A program made the position numbers and the translations under genes. A stretch of DNA of 64,000 nt from Strigamia acuminata. Its lineage: Eukaryota > Arthropoda > Chilopoda > Geophilomorpha > Linotaeniidae. The notes beneath the pieces are model-generated. The model was not told the DNA's origin. It saw only the letters and a list, made by a program, of their open reading frames with translations, and searched no databases. The stretch is from the NCBI GenBank assembly GCA_949358305.1, contig OX442316.1, positions 4,340,001 to 4,404,000 on the forward strand, given 5' to 3'. This document shows positions 45,098 through 56,208 of the stretch, one piece after another (the first letter of the stretch is position 1; every line of letters starts with the position of its first letter).

Positions 45098-46332
45098 ATG
45101 TTATATTTCATCGGTTTGGGTCTTGGAGACATGGATGATATCACCGTGAAAGGTTTGAAGATAATTAAAAGTGTTAAACGCGCTTATTTAGAATCATACA
45201 CGTCAATTTTGACAGATGCCACTCAAGCACAATTAGTAAGAAGTTGAAAATCATTTAAATTTATTCTTATTTAACCGTTAATATATTTCCAGGAAGAATA
45301 TTATGGACGAGAACTGATCGCAGCTGATAGAGATTTAGTCGAAACACAATCGGGTACGAAAAAAAAATAACAAAATTACAAAATTCAAAAATTTCTTATT
45401 TTATTTCGATTTGCAGACGAAATTTTGAAAGATGCCGAACAAGAAGACATAGCATTTCTCGTGATTGGTGATCCCTTTGGAGCAACTACACACACCGATC
45501 TTATTTTAAGGGCAAAACAGAAACAAATTCCGTATAAAGTCATTCACAATGCATCAATAATGAATGCGGTTGGATGTTGTGGACTTCAAGTACTCAATAT
45601 TGATTTTTCCATCGATAATTTCATATATTTTAATTTTTTATTCAGTTGTATAATTTTGGAGAGACGGTTTCCATTGTTTTGTGGACTGAAAGTTGGCAAC
45701 CGACGAGTTTTATCGACAAAATCATCGAGAATAAAAAGAGAGGTCTTCACACATTGTGTTTATTAGGTAACAAATGATAAATAATTCGATTTTTGTCCAC
45801 TAAATAATTAAATTATTTATTTATTCAAGATATAAAAATGAAGGAACAAACAATTGAAAACCTGATGAGGTAAATCTCAATATAAAGCATTTTATTTATC
45901 TATTAAAATTAGAAAAATTACAAAAATCTTTTTATTTTCAGAAATAGAAAGATTTACGAACCACCTCGATTTATGTCTGCGAGCGAAGCGGCAGCGCAAC
46001 TTGTGCAAACAATAAATAATTTAGAAGAAACGGGAAACAAATCCACAGGTTTTATTATTATAATTTGATGATTAGTAATCGCAAGTAAAAATATTAAATT
46101 TTTTGCAGTGCTTAGGGAAGATTCAATATGTGTTGGTTTGGCTAGAGTAGGATCAAACACTCAGCGTATTGTAGCAACAACTCTTAAAGACATGACAACA
46201 ACAGATATGGGTCCACCTTTGCATTGCTTGGTCGTAGCCGGTAATTTACATCCATTGGAAGTGGATATGCTTCGGTTACACGCAGATGATGCTAATTCCT
46301 TTGACGAATTCGTAGAAAAATGTAAGAAATAA
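45098..46332 (+). CDS. Dph5: Diphthine methyl ester synthase (DPH5)
   Basis: Seven exons, 45098-45235, 45293-45353, 45417-45589, 45646-45766, 45830-45869, 45942-46048 and 46109-46332, giving 287 residues (human 285). The N-terminus [16 protein letters not shown] and [12 protein letters not shown] form the SAM-binding site of the tetrapyrrole-methylase-like fold. [38 protein letters not shown] and [11 protein letters not shown] are near-invariant DPH5 motifs. The enzyme methylates 3-amino-3-carboxypropyl-histidine on elongation factor 2 during diphthamide synthesis, in the cytosol. All introns are about 55-65 bp. Confidence 0.97.
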
Positions 46333-46484
46333 ATAAAATTCTGATTTTATGTTAAAAGATTGATATTTATTGATGTAAACACACTAAACATTACTATAAT
46401 TTTGAATCTTGTGTTCAAAATACGAAATAGACACAATTAATCGTACCGGTACCTTAAAAAGGTAATTCATAATAGACCATAGAT
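46333..46484. other. 3' flank of DPH5
   Basis: Short AT-rich spacer, no gene. Confidence 0.5.
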
Positions 46485-47095
46485 AAATTTCTAGTAAACA
46501 ATGATAAAATTTAGTAAATTTCTAGTAAAAAATGATGAAATATAGTAAACTTTTAGTAAAAAATGATAAAATTTAGTAAACTTGTAGTAAAAAATGATAA
46601 AATTTAGTAAATTTTTCGTAAAAAATGATAAAATTTAGTAAATTTCTAGTAAAAAATGATAAAATTTAGTAAACTTTTAGTAAAAAAAATGATAAAATTT
46701 AGTAAATTTCTAGTAAAAAATGATAAAATTTAGTAAACTTCTAGTAAAAAATGATAAAATTTAGTAAACTTCTAGTAAAAAATGATAAAATTTAGTAAAT
46801 TTCTAGTAAAAAATGATAAAATTTAGTAAATTTCTAGTAAAAAATGATAAGATGTAGTAAATTTCTAGTAAAAAATTATAAAATTTAGTAAACTTCTAGT
46901 AAAAAATGATAAAATTTAGTAAATTTTTAGTAAAAAATGATAAAATTTAGTAAACTTCTAGTAAAAAATGATAAAAATTAGTAAATTTGTAGTAAAAAAT
47001 GCTAAAATTTAGTAAACTTTTAGTAAAAAATGATAAAATTTAGTAAACTTCTAGTAAAAAATGATAAAATTTAGTAAACTTCTAGTAAAAAATGA
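46485..47095. repeat. Tandem array, 30-bp unit
   Basis: About 20 copies of AAAAAATGATAAAATTTAGT then AAA(C/T)TTCTAGT, highly uniform with single-base variants, so recently expanded. It lies between DPH5 and the cuticle-type gene. Non-coding. Confidence 0.95.
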
Positions 47096-47500
47096 CACAT
47101 TTATTGTATTTTTGTAAATTGTATTTTTAGGGTTATTTAGGGTCAAGGGTTGTACAGACAAATAAGGAATTGGAAAAGTGGCTGCAGTGCAGGGTCTGGC
47201 CCATCACCAAAGCATAAAATTGCAACAGATAATAAATGATCAAACAAATTGAGTGAATTGCCATTGATTATTATTCAGAAGAAAAAAATGAGCAACTCTG
47301 AAAATTTACTTTTTTAAAGCATTTATTAAAATTTATAAGAAATGCAAAATCAAATTGTTTATAAAAAGTTAGCGAATTGATATTTTGATTTTTCTTACTT
47401 TTCGGTAAAAAAATAATATCTTCTGCCTCGACTTCACGTTCCGGAACAAAAACTCCGTTTAACACTTTTCTCAGGAAGCCGAATAAATTTTATTCACACA
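47096..47500. other. Intergenic upstream of the cuticle-type gene
   Basis: No gene supported. A minus-strand frame reading EREVEAEDIIFLPKS at about 47400-47460 might be a relic exon, but nothing joins to it. Confidence 0.35.
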
Positions 47501-47509
47501 AATATCACG

Positions 47510-47749
47510 TTACACGATCACATTGGTTCTAAGAACACATCGGTTCCAATTTATTAAAAACGTGCCGTTTTAATTCGATATTTATCAGTTCAATCACGTT
47601 CATTTCAACTCTCAGATGATATAAATACGACCGAAACACTCGTTTGGCTCATTCACTCTGAATCGTTTCAACTGCAACGACTACTGGTAAACACTCAAAA
47701 CGATCTCTCTCATTTCCAAACGATTTAACTTCTTTTATTACAGGTGACC
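47510..47749 (+). promoter_or_regulatory. Promoter and 5' UTR of the cuticle-type gene
   Basis: TATAAATA at 47620-47627 lies 29 bp before the initiator-like TCATTC at 47649. A non-coding first exon ends at CTACTG|GTAAAC (47686). The acceptor TTACAG ends at 47743, seven bases before the ATG. This whole segment recurs at 51423-51703. Confidence 0.75.
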
Positions 47750-48491
47750 ATGAAAATTGTAGTATTCTTCGCCATATTGGCATGTGCAGTTGCCACTAAG
47801 GTACCCTTAGTGGAGGATGCTGAAACCGAAGTTTCTGAAAAGAGAGTAGCAAGACGTGAGTAAAATTGCAACAAATTCCATTTTAAAAAATGCTAATACT
47901 TCTTTGGTTTCTTCAGAGTACGGCTATTCACCACCGACTTACTCTCCGCCACCACCAACCTACTCGCCGCCACCAACTTACTCACCACCCCCAACGTACT
48001 CGCCACCGCCAACTTATTACGCGCCTCCTCCCGTTTATGCGCCTCCTCCAGTCTACAAGGAACCGACTTACGAGCCACCGACTTATTACGCGCCGCCTCC
48101 GGTTTACAAGGAACCGACTTACGAGCCACCGACTTATTACGCGCCGCCTCCGGTTTACAAGGAACCGACTTATTCGCCTCCACCAACAACTTACACCATC
48201 ACTTATACTTATTCTCCTCCAACTTATGAGCCACCGCCGACTTATTACGCGCCGCCACCGGTTTACAAGGAGCCAACTTACGAACCACCACCGACTTACT
48301 ACGCGCCTCCACCAGTTTACAAGGAGCCAACTTACGAACCACCACCCACTTATTACGCGCCACCACCAGTTTACAAAGCCCCGACTTATGAACCACCACC
48401 AACTTATTACGCGCCTCCTCCAGTTTACAAAGAACCAACTTATTCACCGCCACCATACTACGCACCACCTCCACCAACTTATGGTTATTAA
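47750..48491 (+). CDS. Secreted proline/tyrosine-rich cuticle-type protein
   Basis: Two coding exons, 47750-47855 and 47917-48491, 226 residues. A signal peptide (MKIVVFFAILACAVATKV) and a short acidic propeptide-like stretch with KRVARQ are followed by almost pure Pro/Tyr repeats. These are SPPPTY units, then repeats of YAPPPVYKEPTYEPP with period 14-16 residues, to the C-terminal YGY. This is the pattern of low-complexity proline-rich cuticular proteins of insects; no chitin-binding R&R domain is present. Tyrosines could serve in cross-linking (inference). Open frames in other registers of the repeat DNA are artefacts. Confidence 0.88.
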
Positions 48492-48854
48492 TTGATTATT
48501 AATTGAATTGAAATGTATACGTTACCAGTTAAATAAATTGAAACAAAAAAAAATTATGCTTATTTTATTGTTTTTACTATTTTTATTGTTTTTAATACTA
48601 TTAACGATAATGGCGACTACATTTGGCAGAATGTGGAACTAATTTTTTGTTTGGACCAAGGCGATGTCGTTTTATATGTTTTATATCATTACTGAGTTAA
48701 TCTACTGAAGGAAAGCAAGTATTTTTTATTATTTTTAGCAATATTAACAATTTTAGTCCGTGGTTACATAGAAAAATATATTATTTTGCGATTGGTCATC
48801 AACCTTCTTATTTGCATATAATCTCCCGTCTTCAGAAACGGCGCTCTTTTCAAT
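48492..48854. other. Spacer and 5' flank of SLC18B1
   Basis: From about 48590 to 48854 this is copied in inverted form at 8850-9117. It therefore includes the 5' UTR/promoter of SLC18B1, with TTTGGACCAAGGCGATGTCG. No other gene. Confidence 0.55.
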
Positions 48855-51068
48855 ATGGCCGCCAAGATGGACGAAATCGAAGAAAATCCTAAAATTGCAT
48901 CGAAATCTGGACTTAATAGACAAAAAAGACTCTCATTGTTTGTTCAATGCATTGTTACGTTAACAATATCGTTATCCATCTCGCTCTACGTGCCATTTTA
49001 TCCACATTTAGTAAGTACTGACTTAGAAAACCGACATTTAAGCGAAAAATAACAATAATTTCTATTGCGACAGGCGGCAAAGAAAAAAGCTTCAGCATCC
49101 TTGTACGGCTTTGTCCTCGGTGCCAACTGCTTGACATCCTTTTTCGTCACTCCAATCATCGGAAGAAATGTAAGTAAACCGTCAACTCGCTTGAAAACAA
49201 TCGAATTTTTTATAAAATTGCAAATAATTAACAGTTGCAGCACATTGGACTACACTTTGCTTATGTAATGGGCACGTGTGTGAATGGAGTTTGCTGTCTG
49301 TTAACCGGGTAAAACAATTAACTATCGATAACAAAAACGTAATAATCAAACAAATTGTGCCCTTTATTTAATAGATTTTTGGACCAAGTGCCACCTGGAA
49401 TCAGCTTTATAACATTATCCGTCGCAATTCGTATTATAAATGCAATTGGAAACGCTGGTGTGATCACAGCATCGTTTAGTTTTCTTGCAAACGACTTCCC
49501 AAACTCGTTGGCCATCGTGTTTGTAAGTATTTGACCATTCAAGCAAAGAATTTTGTTAATTATGATTTTATTTGATCAAATATAGGCTTTGAATCGATTT
49601 GTGATGAATGTTGGTCAACTTATTGGTCCGGCTGTTGGTGGTGCATTGTATGAGGTAATAATGACTAAATAGTGGCTAGGGTTTGAATATTAACCGAATT
49701 TTTTTTTTTTTTAGTTAGGAGGATTTCGACTTCCGTTTGTGGCGTTTGGTGTGGCCCAGATTGTTGCAGCTCTGTTCAGTGTCTTTTTTTTACCAAATCG
49801 TGAAGGTAATTTTGGATTTTTATTTAGAAATTTAATTTTAATGTTTTTAATATTTTTTTTAGAGTCTAAAAGCGATTCTGACTCAAAACAAAAAAGTTTG
49901 ACAATTTGGAATGTATTCAAGATTCCTTCTATTTACATCGCGCTCACTGTGTTTGTTGTGACAACAATGGCGAGTGGCTTTTTACCGATCACGCTAGAGC
50001 AACAGATTCTTCGGCCGTATAAATTGAACAAGTTTCACGTGGGAATCATTTTCGGGGTGAAAGATGCTGCTAGCAGTGTGTTTACACCTGTGTGGGGTTT
50101 GCTGTGCAACAAATCAGTTAAGGAGATGAAAATTTGGATTTTTTTTGTCAAATTTATAACATAATTTTTTTTATTTTTTTTATTTTTAGAAAATTGTAAA
50201 ACCATGTATTTTAATCTGCTGTGTACTTATGATAATTTCTTATATCATGCTGGCACCTTTTCCAGGACTTGAAATTAATGAGTAATTGATTATTCTAGGT
50301 TTTATTTTGGTGAAAATAATTTTATTTACAAATTTGCGCTATTTTTAGGACTATTTATGTTGTGTGTGTGGCACTTTGCCTGTATGGAATTGGTATTGCT
50401 GGACTTCAAGTTAGTGGAGTGATCGATGCATTTCATGAAATCACGTAAGGAATTTTGTTTTTTGAAATTATTTGTATTTAATTGTATTTTTTTTATTAGA
50501 GATCATGGTTATCCTGATGACGCAGTAACCCACGGTTGTGTAGCCGGTTTATGGACTTCGTTCAGCGGCTTAGGGTAAATGAGAGCATTGCAGTGCAGCG
50601 CTTACTGTTATTTTTGGGCGGCTAAATTGCTGCCCGTCAAAAGAGTGAGACTTCACTGCAATGCATCGGTTTAAATAGCATATGGCGTTAGAACTGCAGC
50701 ACTAACTTTTTTCTTTGCGTTTTTCAAGCCGTTTTGTGTCACGATCGGCAGGTGGAATTTTGGTAGATTTAATCGGGTTTCAAAAATCAACTTATTTTGT
50801 GATTGGATTGCTGCTTTTCGTTGTAAGTAATCGAGATTTTTTCTTTTTTTTTTAATGTATTATATTTTTTATTTTTATTTTTTAGTTGTTTTTGACGTCA
50901 ATTTATATGTTTGTAAAAGCTTGCCGCAAGAGACCGAAAGATGCATTGCTAATAAAAACGTCAGAAGTTGAAAGAAAACGAGCAATAAGTGGCACCGATG
51001 TCACGAGTAACAAACTATTAGCTTCCTGCGACTTTCATCGTTCTTATAATTTTGTCGATGCTTTATAA
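48855..51068 (+). CDS. Slc18b1: SLC18B1-type MFS transporter
   Basis: Twelve exons, 48855-49010, 49074-49169, 49235-49308, 49375-49522, 49586-49654, 49715-49805, 49863-50116, 50190-50281, 50349-50444, 50500-50574, 50729-50822 and 50886-51068, closing at 475 residues. A basic cytosolic start leads into about 12 hydrophobic segments. MFS landmarks are SLYGFVLGANCLTSFFVTPI then IGRN (the loop 2-3 motif region), NVGQLIGPAVGGALYE, GVKDAASSVFTPVWGLLCNK and HGCVAGLWTSFSGLGRFV. This fits SLC18B1, the vesicular polyamine transporter of animals; substrate assignment is by family. Exon 7 ends at a GTTAAG donor. Intron 10 is 154 bp and holds an 80-nt hairpin. A broken inverted copy lies at 8540-9117. Confidence 0.9.
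50585..50664 (+). ncRNA. miRNA-like hairpin in SLC18B1 intron 10
   Basis: The arms begin GCATTGCAGTG (50585) and end CACTGCAATGC (50664), an 11-bp perfect pairing. They continue with CTTACT against AGTGAG, TTTT against AAAA and GGGC against GCCC, leaving a small loop near GGCTAAATTGCT. Arm length, internal bulges and total length (80 nt) fit an animal pre-miRNA. It is in the sense orientation of the host gene. I could not match it to a named miRNA family. Confidence 0.5.
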
Positions 51069-51422
51069 CTGTGGCGTATTTAACTTTTATTAATCAATTA
51101 TAGCTAATCAAAACATTCCTAATTTAATGTTAATCTGGTTGAAAACTAGACTATATAGATCTCCAATTTATTTACTTTATATGTATTTTTTTAGTGTAAA
51201 ATAAATACTGTTTTTAAAAATCAAATTTAGTCGAAAAAACAACAACTTTTCACAATTTTTTCATTTTATTTCTTGGTGACCAGATGATCATTTAATCCCC
51301 TCCCAACACCAATACTAAACGGCAGCTGTCAGTTATCTATTGTCAGCTGTTAGTTGTCAGTTTTTAGCGATTTGTCAGGACGCGATATTTTACGACACGA
51401 TTTTCTACACGGTTATCCCCAT
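51069..51422. other. Intergenic 3' of SLC18B1
   Basis: AT-rich with an AATAAA at about 51201 for SLC18B1. A short imperfect repeat of CAGCTGTCAGTTATC-type words lies at 51321-51365. No gene. Confidence 0.45.
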
Positions 51423-51703
51423 TACACGATCACACGATCACATTTGTTCTAAGAACACATCAATCCCAATTTATTAAACGTGCCGTTTTAATTCGATAGT
51501 GTTAGATATTTATCAGCTCAATCACTTTTATTTCTACTCTCAAATGATATAAATATAACCGCAAACACTCGTTTGGCTCATTCACTCTGAATCGTTTCAA
51601 TTGCAACGACTACTGGTAGCACTCAAAATAATATTTCTTATTTCCAAAAAATTTAACTTCTTTTATTCTTTTTCTTCTTTCACCTGACCATGAAAATTGC
51701 AAA
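51423..51703 (+). repeat. Duplicated promoter, 5' UTR and start codon of the cuticle-type gene, without its body
   Basis: Near-identical to 47510-47760: TTCTAAGAACACATC, GTGCCGTTTTAATTCGATA, TATAAATA (51548-51555), CTCGTTTGGCTCATTCACTC, CAACGACTACTGGTA and CCATGAAAATTG. Homology stops a few bases after the ATG. The first donor is changed (GTAAAC to GTAGCA) and the acceptor CAG is lost, so the original splicing could not occur. Confidence 0.92.
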
Positions 51704-51965
51704 GAGGAGTTATGCGCAGATCAAACAAATCGAAATGGTGTAGTGATACGGTGCCGGGATTAACGAAAACTTTTGAAGGAAAATGTTTTTTCGGTTCGTC
51801 GACGTCCATAATTAAATCGGTAAATGGTAGGCACAGTCTTTCAAACACGTTGTGAATAAATATTTGAGGTTGACCTGCCTGTTGATCTTGCATCTCTTCA
51901 AGTCGAGTGACTATCACATCTGCACACAATTCTTCCAGACTCAAAGCCGATTTCCTGCGTGGCAT
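51663..51965 (-). CDS. Hypothetical protein, possible LRR/ZYG11-like fragment
   Basis: Minus-strand frame of 100 codons from the ATG at 51965: MPRRKSALSLEELCADVIVT, then RLEEMQDQQ, then VFERLCLPFTDLIMD and HHFDLFDLRITPLCNFH. The SLEELCADVIVTRLEEM...LPF opening is like the start of ZYG11/ZER1-type leucine-rich-repeat proteins, but only one exon is visible. Its last 15 codons run antisense through the duplicated promoter, so the end is probably foreign. Likely a gene fragment. Confidence 0.3.
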   Translation of the reverse strand: MPRRKSALSLEELCADVIVTRLEEMQDQQAGQPQIFIHNVFERLCLPFTDLIMDVDEPKKHFPSKVFVNPGTVSLHHFDLFDLRITPLCNFHGQVKEEKE

Positions 51966-52447
51966 GTCGGCTGTAGGAATCCAGATGCGAATAATGAAAA
52001 CTTCCAACAAATTCTTTATATAGGCAAAACGTACGACATGGTAACGACACTTGAACGAGACGGGGCAAAACGCATGATGGACGTTATTCGTCACGGATTA
52101 GTAGAGTAGAGTATAATCTGTGGCCTAGATCAAAATTGCCCCTTTTTTGGTAATCGGGATTAATAAAACTGTTAAAATAAAGAATTATTTAACAATTGAA
52201 GCCAAAAATAAGTCCATCCAGCATCCCCACATATAAAGGAAAGATTATTTTTGAAAAGTATATTAAAAGCAAAAACTTGGATGCGCAGCTTAAAGAGGCT
52301 CTATGACCATTTTAAAGATACGGTACAGTAAAGAAAGAAAGTCGACAAAACAACAACTTCATTACATTTTTTTCATTTTATTTACTGATTTCCGAACAAG
52401 TACACATGGGGTCAATCGTTTATTCAATTATATACTTCAGATACCGG
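51966..52447. other. Intergenic
   Basis: No gene firmly supported. A plus-strand stretch at about 52010-52109 reads YIGKTYDMVTTLERDGAKRM, which looks protein-like but has no partner exons. Confidence 0.35.
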
Positions 52448-52937
52448 TTAATTACTTTCACATACTTTAGAATCTTTACCGCAAAACAAGCCAGGTCTGC
52501 ACTCGGTCGACGGCGGAACACCACGAAGAAATTCCGAAAAACATGACTGACCTTTATCTATACACAAATTCAAACGGTTCAAATAACACGGGTAATAATA
52601 ATATAAATAGAAAAAATATGGTTCTTACCTAAATATGTTATGCAGGCGTCACAACAACTACAGAAACTTCCATTTTTTTTAATATAACCATTTTTACATT
52701 CGGTAACTGCAGCACATCGAACTCCGTTGCAATAGTCTTTCGTACAAACAATTGCGTTTGTAAATTCCATTTGCAGAAATCCCGCGAATAAAATCGTACC
52801 CAACACAATAATTATCTAAAAATCATATAAAAAATTATAGATTTTTTAATCAGTTCACCTTCTTGTTGGGCTAAAAATGTCTACACATTCCATATGGAAG
52901 TTTTGAATTACTTTGATAATTTTATTACCTTATTCAT
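52448..52937 (-). CDS. Cysteine-rich secreted protein, fungal-protease-inhibitor-like (1)
   Basis: Three exons on the minus strand, 52929-52937, 52629-52815 and 52448-52557, 101 residues. MNK|IIVLGTILFAGFLQMEFT forms a signal peptide across the first splice. The mature part has a cysteine pattern CTKDYCNGVRC, then GSFCSCCDACITYLG, then KGQSCFSE, then ECRPGLFCGKDSKVC. This C-CC-xC plus C-GL-C layout resembles insect fungal protease inhibitor and IGFBP-like modules. A secreted inhibitor role in immunity is inferred from family resemblance. It forms a cluster with two similar genes downstream on the plus strand. Confidence 0.75.
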
Positions 52938-53529
52938 GGCTTTGTTGATTATGGTCGCGACTATGGTAAATATCTATGTAATAAAATAAAAATGATAACT
53001 TTTATGGTACTATATATGTAAATTCCTCAAGTGTGAAACCGGAAAAGGGATTTTTAGAATAAAAAAGAACAGGAAATTATTAGTGAGAGAATATATATTC
53101 CGTTGAACAAATAATTTCCTCGTTTAACACAACTCTTTTATTTTGTGAAATTGTGAAACTTGACAGTTCATAAATTTGAGTCACAAATGTGACATTAATA
53201 GATGACTTAACTGTATTTAACTGAAAATAGAACTGTTATAAACTGTTATACATAATCATCAAGTGGTAGCAAATTACCTGCATCAAGAAACCAGATATAG
53301 TGTCACACAAATCTCTCATTACTTGAATTTATGGAACAAATAAGTTGACCCTCAAATTTGTACAAACAACTTCCTCTACGCCTGAATACGGGGCAAGGTG
53401 TATTTCCTCCATCAAGCACAATTTATGAAACTTCATACATAACACAATTTCATCACTTAAAAACCACGTGACACAAAGTAAGAAGGCCGTATGAAAAATG
53501 CTTTTCAAACTGATCACTGTTCACACAGC
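52938..53529. promoter_or_regulatory. Region between two divergent inhibitor-like genes
   Basis: About 590 bp, AT-rich, no gene. It should hold promoters for both neighbours. No NF-kB motif good enough to report. Confidence 0.4.
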
Positions 53530-53997
53530 ATGACATCACTCTTGGTAAATGGAAAATACAAAAATAACTATCGCATTTACTGAAAAATCTCTAATTACCA
53601 GGTGTGGGTATTTATTTTACTACCATCAGCAGCAAATTATTACCCAAACTGGCAATGTGCTGGATGGAAATGTGCCAAAACAAGACCAAATTGCATGCAA
53701 GGTTGTATTGACAACTGTGGATGTTGTGTACCATGTCCATACAAAGGTAAATGCAACATCAAACCCATTTTAACTATCAATTGTGTTTTTATATTGATCA
53801 TATATGTAGAATTGTATCAGCAATGCATCCCAGCTTGGTCTGAAACTGGTCAATATTATGTGCCTATTGGTTTGTGTGCTCCTGGTTTATTTTGTGACCC
53901 ATTTCAACGAGTTTGCATGAAGAAAAGCCTCTTGTATAACCCTTTTCCTCCAAATCTTCCTTACACAAAGCCCAAAACAGTGCAATCACTTGGTTGA
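53530..53997 (+). CDS. Cysteine-rich secreted protein, fungal-protease-inhibitor-like (2)
   Basis: Three exons, 53530-53544, 53602-53746 and 53810-53997, 115 residues. Same gene plan as its neighbours: a tiny first exon (MTSLL), a second with the rest of the signal peptide and CAGWKCAKTRPNC, DNCGCCVPCPYK. The third has CIPAWSETGQY, then GLCAPGLFCDPFQRVCMKK and a proline-rich tail. The CGCC...C and GLC..GLFC..C signatures match the first gene, though the spacing differs. Confidence 0.75.
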
Positions 53998-54775
53998 ATA
54001 TGCTTTATTTTGTTGTGGATGTTTTTAATGTAGCTAAAGCTTGACAAGTAAATAAAAGTAGATTAGTTCAACTTCCTCGTCCTCTGATGTAACCTTATTT
54101 TGGTTGTCAGTTGTCACTGAAAGCGAATATAAGTGATTAACATTTAGTTCATAAATTTGAATATGATAGTCAAGGTCTTTCCTTATTGTTTTGTATTCTG
54201 TGACATGTTATCGTAAGGGGATGTAAATTTTGTATAGTACCTAATGATTATAATGAAACACTACTTGTAGAACTAAAAATTCAATTTCTAGAAATAGTTT
54301 TGCAATAAATTAGACTCATGGTAATGAATAAATATATAGAAATGTCCATACTTCCTATATGGAAGTTTTGCTTGAAATTGCAAGGAAAAATAATAATACC
54401 GGCAATTCTTATCGGTTATTATTATTCCTGTGTTTTTGTTCCAATTGCTAGACTAATATTTTAATCGCATAATATTTCACCTGAATGTTTTCATTAATAA
54501 AATATTGATTTCTGTTCTATGCCAATGACTTTATTGAGGAAATTCTTCAAGGTTAGTACTAATACTAACCAAGGCCACCAATCATAAAGAAATTCAAATT
54601 GTTTTTGACTTGTGGGATCAAAGGAGTGTAGAGTTGCTGGTGTTAAACATTCCTGACACACCTCACCCATACACTTTGTCGGTCTGCTTTCTCCATTTGA
54701 TTGCACTTCGAGAGGATACTGGAAATTATTTATATTGAGTGCAAATCCTGCAAACAGTTGGTGCTCAAACCTCAA
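53998..54775. other. Intergenic in the inhibitor-like cluster
   Basis: No gene supported. A short inverted repeat GGAAAAATAATAATACCG / TCGGTTATTATTATTCC lies at about 54381-54427. Confidence 0.45.
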
Positions 54776-55319
54776 ATGGCGTTCAAAGTGACCCAGGCAA
54801 GTCTTAAAAATTAGTTATTTTTAAATGTATCGCCTAAAAAGTGTTTTATTTTATTTTTTTGTTATTATAGTTTGCTATTTTACTAGTTTTAATGGTTACT
54901 CACTATGAATTTCTCGAGTTACCTGGCTGCAACGAAGTTTGCAATATGTATCCACCTTGTTACGACGCCTGTGTAGACAGGTGTGGTTGTTGCACAACGA
55001 TCTGTCCAGTGTTGGGTAATTATTTATAATATGTTGCAAACGAAAATAAGTTTTAACGGATTTCAAAACACCCAGAACTGACAGTTCATGATGGCCTGTA
55101 TCCGGTGTATTGAAAGCGATGAACTTTTAAGAGTTTTAGAGTTTTTAATCGTTTGTTTCAGGTTTTCGACGAATTTGTGCTCAGTCGGATGGAAATGGAG
55201 TGATTTCTTTGGTTGGAAGATGCTATTTTGGGTTGATTTGCCATCCAGAAGAGTTAACTTGTTTGCCTATGCCTCAAATTCCACTGAATTTAGATCAAAC
55301 TCGTATTAGAAGGAAATGA
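54776..55319 (+). CDS. Cysteine-rich secreted protein, fungal-protease-inhibitor-like (3)
   Basis: Three exons, 54776-54796, 54871-55015 and 55162-55319, 107 residues. Exon 2 has exactly the same length (145 bp) as that of gene 2. MAFKVTQ|FAILLVLMVTHYEFL is the signal peptide, then LPGCNEVCNMYPPCYDAC, DRCGCCTTICPV, and RRICAQSDGN, GRCYFGLICHPEELTC. The first intron begins with GC (CAG|GCAAGT) instead of GT. Tandem duplication of an ancestor shared with genes 1 and 2 is clear from the matching exon layout and phases. Confidence 0.72.
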
Positions 55320-55528
55320 TTAATTGATTGTGTTTAGCACAAATATATAGATTGGGATATGTAAAAAAAAATAATATTTTTTTGTATTGATTAATTTTTC
55401 TGTATGAAAATAAAATAAACGGTTCTAAATACTTTCAATTTGAAATTCCCGCTTTTTTGTGTATTTCTATTGTTACCACTAGATGGTACTAGCTAAACTG
55501 CGCACGCGTACATATAGCTTTGGCGATC

Positions 55529-56208
55529 ATGGCGGTCTTCGCGGTGCTCTACAAACATGCAACTACAGCAATAAAATCACCATTTATGAGTAATATTTCC
55601 TACATTAAAGCTAAATATCATCACGAAAACAAAATTAAACACGTAATATTGCAGATAGAATTAAATTCCAGGGTGTTCCGTCCCGAAAATATTCAAACGT
55701 AACTAAAATCGAAGATGGGTAAGAAAAATTGAGAAAGAAAAATTAAACATTTTTAAATTTCAAATTACAATAACAATTTTCAGTGGGCCATGTATTACCT
55801 TAACCAACGACGGATCGATGGTTGTTGCCTGGCATCCTGAGAAGAAATTTCCATATGAACATTCAAAAGTAAAAGACAAAATAAATAAAATTTTTAATTT
55901 TAATTTTTTAATTTAAATACTTTCGTGTAGCCGATTCCAATATTTGCTCCAGAACTAAACGAGGTATAATCAAGATGAAATTGTCAACTGATGCATTTAA
56001 TACAATGTCTAACGGTTGTTTTTGCTTGCAGACTGATTCCGCGCTTAAAGTTCAGCACCGATTGCTTCACAAATACCGATTTCGTCCCGATGGACCGAAT
56101 ATGGAAGAATTACAAAAGTTAACGTTTACTACTAAACATCGATGGTATCAAAACAATCGGTGGAAAAAGCTAAAACGAACGCCTAGAATAGAAAGAGATT
56201 TTCTTTAA
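55529..56208 (+). CDS. mRpL42: Mitochondrial ribosomal protein L42
   Basis: Five exons, 55529-55589, 55655-55718, 55784-55868, 55931-55963 and 56032-56208, 139 residues (human 142). An amphipathic N-terminus (MAVFAVLYKHATTAIKSPFM) suits a mitochondrial targeting peptide. GPCITLTNDGSMVVAWHPEK, KFPYEHSKPIP, LTFTTKHRWY match the L42 signature (VCYHPSVDIPYEHTKPIP; FFTTKHRWYPHG). Component of the large mitoribosomal subunit (also reported as MRPS32). Exon 4 is only 33 bp. Confidence 0.93.

Noticed and set aside
47890-48495. Arg/Thr/Leu-rich frames within the cuticle-type gene
   Set aside because: Out-of-register reading of the proline/tyrosine repeat DNA.
54494-54775. Minus-strand frame ending CMGEVCQECLTPATLHSFDP
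   Set aside because: Starts at a TTG, lacks clear exon partners, and abuts the divergent inhibitor-like gene; too weak to call.
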